64,000 bases of DNA, taken from positions 1-64,000 of the forward strand of contig NZ_JANLCN010000016.1 in the NCBI RefSeq assembly GCF_024979255.1, in the 5' to 3' direction. Below are positions 63,186-64,000 of this stretch, piece after piece. Numbering within the stretch: position 1 is the first letter of the stretch; every line of letters begins with the position of its first letter. Source of the DNA: Herbiconiux moechotypicola (GTDB taxonomy: Bacteria > Actinomycetota > Actinomycetes > Actinomycetales > Microbacteriaceae). A model generated the notes under the pieces. It was not told where the DNA came from, did not search any database, and saw nothing but the letters and a program-made list of their open reading frames with translations. Position numbers and translations under genes: made by a program.

Positions 63186-64000
63186 TCACGACTGGAGTGC
63201 GAGGCGTTCGGCGACCGTGCCCATGGCCTCGGCGAAGGCGACCTCGGCGCCCGGGTTCGCACCCCCCGAGAGGTCGACGCCCACGACGCCCTCGAGCTCG
63301 AGCAGCTGCTCGCAGAGCCGGGTGGCCGCGTCGAGGCCGGCGCGCAACGGGTCTGCCGAGGCGAGGATGCCGTCGAGATACCCCTCCGGCAGCACGAGGG
63401 TGGTGAACGACTTCAGCAGGGCCGCACTGCCGTGGTCGACCACCATCGGTACGCACGCGATGAAGCCGGGCGCCACCCCGAGATCGTGCGATTCCGCGAT
63501 GAAGCGCCGCACCGGCTCGACCCCGCCCGCGTGGTTGACGAAGCAGAGGTCGGCCCCGGCCCGCACCTTCTCGGCCAGACGGGCGGCCCGGCGGTCGGTG
63601 GGCGGGGTGGTGGGCGACTCGCCCACCGACACGAGGTGGCCGGCCTGGCGGGCGAGAGCGGCGACCTGGGTGCTGTCGAGGTCGAAGACCGGGAGCGCAT
63701 CCGGCCGGTTGCCCGTGGCGGTGTGGTCGCCCGTCACGCAGTGCACACCGGCCACGCCCACGTCGGCGAGCCCGGCGAGCTCGCCCTCGAGGGCCACGCG
63801 GTTGCGGTCGCGGCAGTTCAGGCCGGTCCAGACGGCGAGACCGCGCTCCTGGATGAGCAGAGCGCGGTAGGCCGGCGGGAACTGCACGCGGCTCCGGCCT
63901 GAGTCGCCGGCGAGGGTCGCGTCGACCCGGCCTGCCAGGGCGTCGGCGCACTCCGCGAGGGAGGCGCGGTCGAGGGGCCGGCCGGGGAAGTCGGCGATGA
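63186..64000 (-). CDS. Methylenetetrahydrofolate reductase-like protein (5' end outside window)
   Basis: At least 271 residues of an MTHFR-fold (TIM barrel) protein; the start lies beyond the right edge. The frame stays open to the edge, reading IADFPGRPLD and later LAVWTGLNCRDRNR, a folate-site pattern, and VTGDHTATGN. Such stand-alone MTHFR domains often act in C1 transfer from demethylation rather than methionine synthesis. An internal start near 63887 is possible but would remove the conserved N-terminal strand. Confidence 0.82.
   Translation of the reverse strand, partial: IADFPGRPLDRASLAECADALAGRVDATLAGDSGRSRVQFPPAYRALLIQERGLAVWTGLNCRDRNRVALEGELAGLADVGVAGVHCVTGDHTATGNRPDALPVFDLDSTQVAALARQAGHLVSVGESPTTPPTDRRAARLAEKVRAGADLCFVNHAGGVEPVRRFIAESHDLGVAPGFIACVPMVVDHGSAALLKSFTTLVLPEGYLDGILASADPLRAGLDAATRLCEQLLELEGVVGVDLSGGANPGAEVAFAEAMGTVAERLALQS

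Overview
The window is a high-GC actinobacterial chromosome segment. Very high GC at third codon positions, frequent GTG starts, ATGA/GTGA stop-start overlaps, an eno-ftsB-DUF501 block and frequent use of the word GGATGCG all fit a member of the Microbacteriaceae (Micrococcales). The family assignment is inferred from gene content and style, not from a marker-gene comparison.

Left edge (1-2108): the right end of an integrative element. It holds a frameshifted ORF tail, a long 118-bp palindrome, a four-copy operator-like repeat and an intact tyrosine recombinase. The recombinase points at the 3' end of a tRNA gene that reads UAA (Leu) but has a class I body with a 5-nt variable loop.

Core block (2157-19205, all minus strand, then gnd on plus): NDH-2; an S8 protease, DUF501, FtsB and enolase; a DHA2 efflux pump in one operon with a MarR and a TetR regulator under a striking double operator; a second MarR-MFS pair; hisS, mazG, mfd, pth, rplY and gnd. 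Next come a DAO-type amine oxidase and smc, facing each other across a 21-bp-arm hairpin.

Molybdenum block (26449-35909): MoeZ-like E1/rhodanese, moaD, moaA, moeA, moaC, mog and moaE feed a two-gene molybdenum hydroxylase: an FAD subunit and a fused [2Fe-2S]-molybdopterin subunit. Its likely partners, an XdhC-type maturation factor and an 8-oxoguanine deaminase-like amidohydrolase, sit 12 kb away (47960-51872). Beside them is an amidohydrolase paralogue that has lost two metal-site positions. Purine or another N-heterocycle is the likely theme.

Between these two halves lies a distinct sugar-type locus (36004-46298): two FAD-dependent oxidoreductases, a DHDPS/NAL-family aldolase, two ABC permeases and a lipoprotein, a GntR regulator, and two consecutive sialidase-fold (BNR) proteins, one Tat-exported and one cytosolic. 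The canonical sialidase arginine motif is altered. I regard this as the best candidate in the window for an undescribed catabolic pathway. ArgP-LysE (amino-acid export) follows it.

Right part (52016-64000): a phthalate-dioxygenase-type reductase with an XRE-cupin regulator, then a plus-strand operon of cytosine-deaminase-like hydrolase, NitT/TauT ABC importer, FAD_binding_4 oxidase, creatininase-family hydrolase and PdxH-like flavoprotein. These appear to import and degrade a small nitrogen compound of unknown identity. A small SHOCT membrane protein, a 2-oxo-acid decarboxylase and the truncated start of an MTHFR-like gene close the window.
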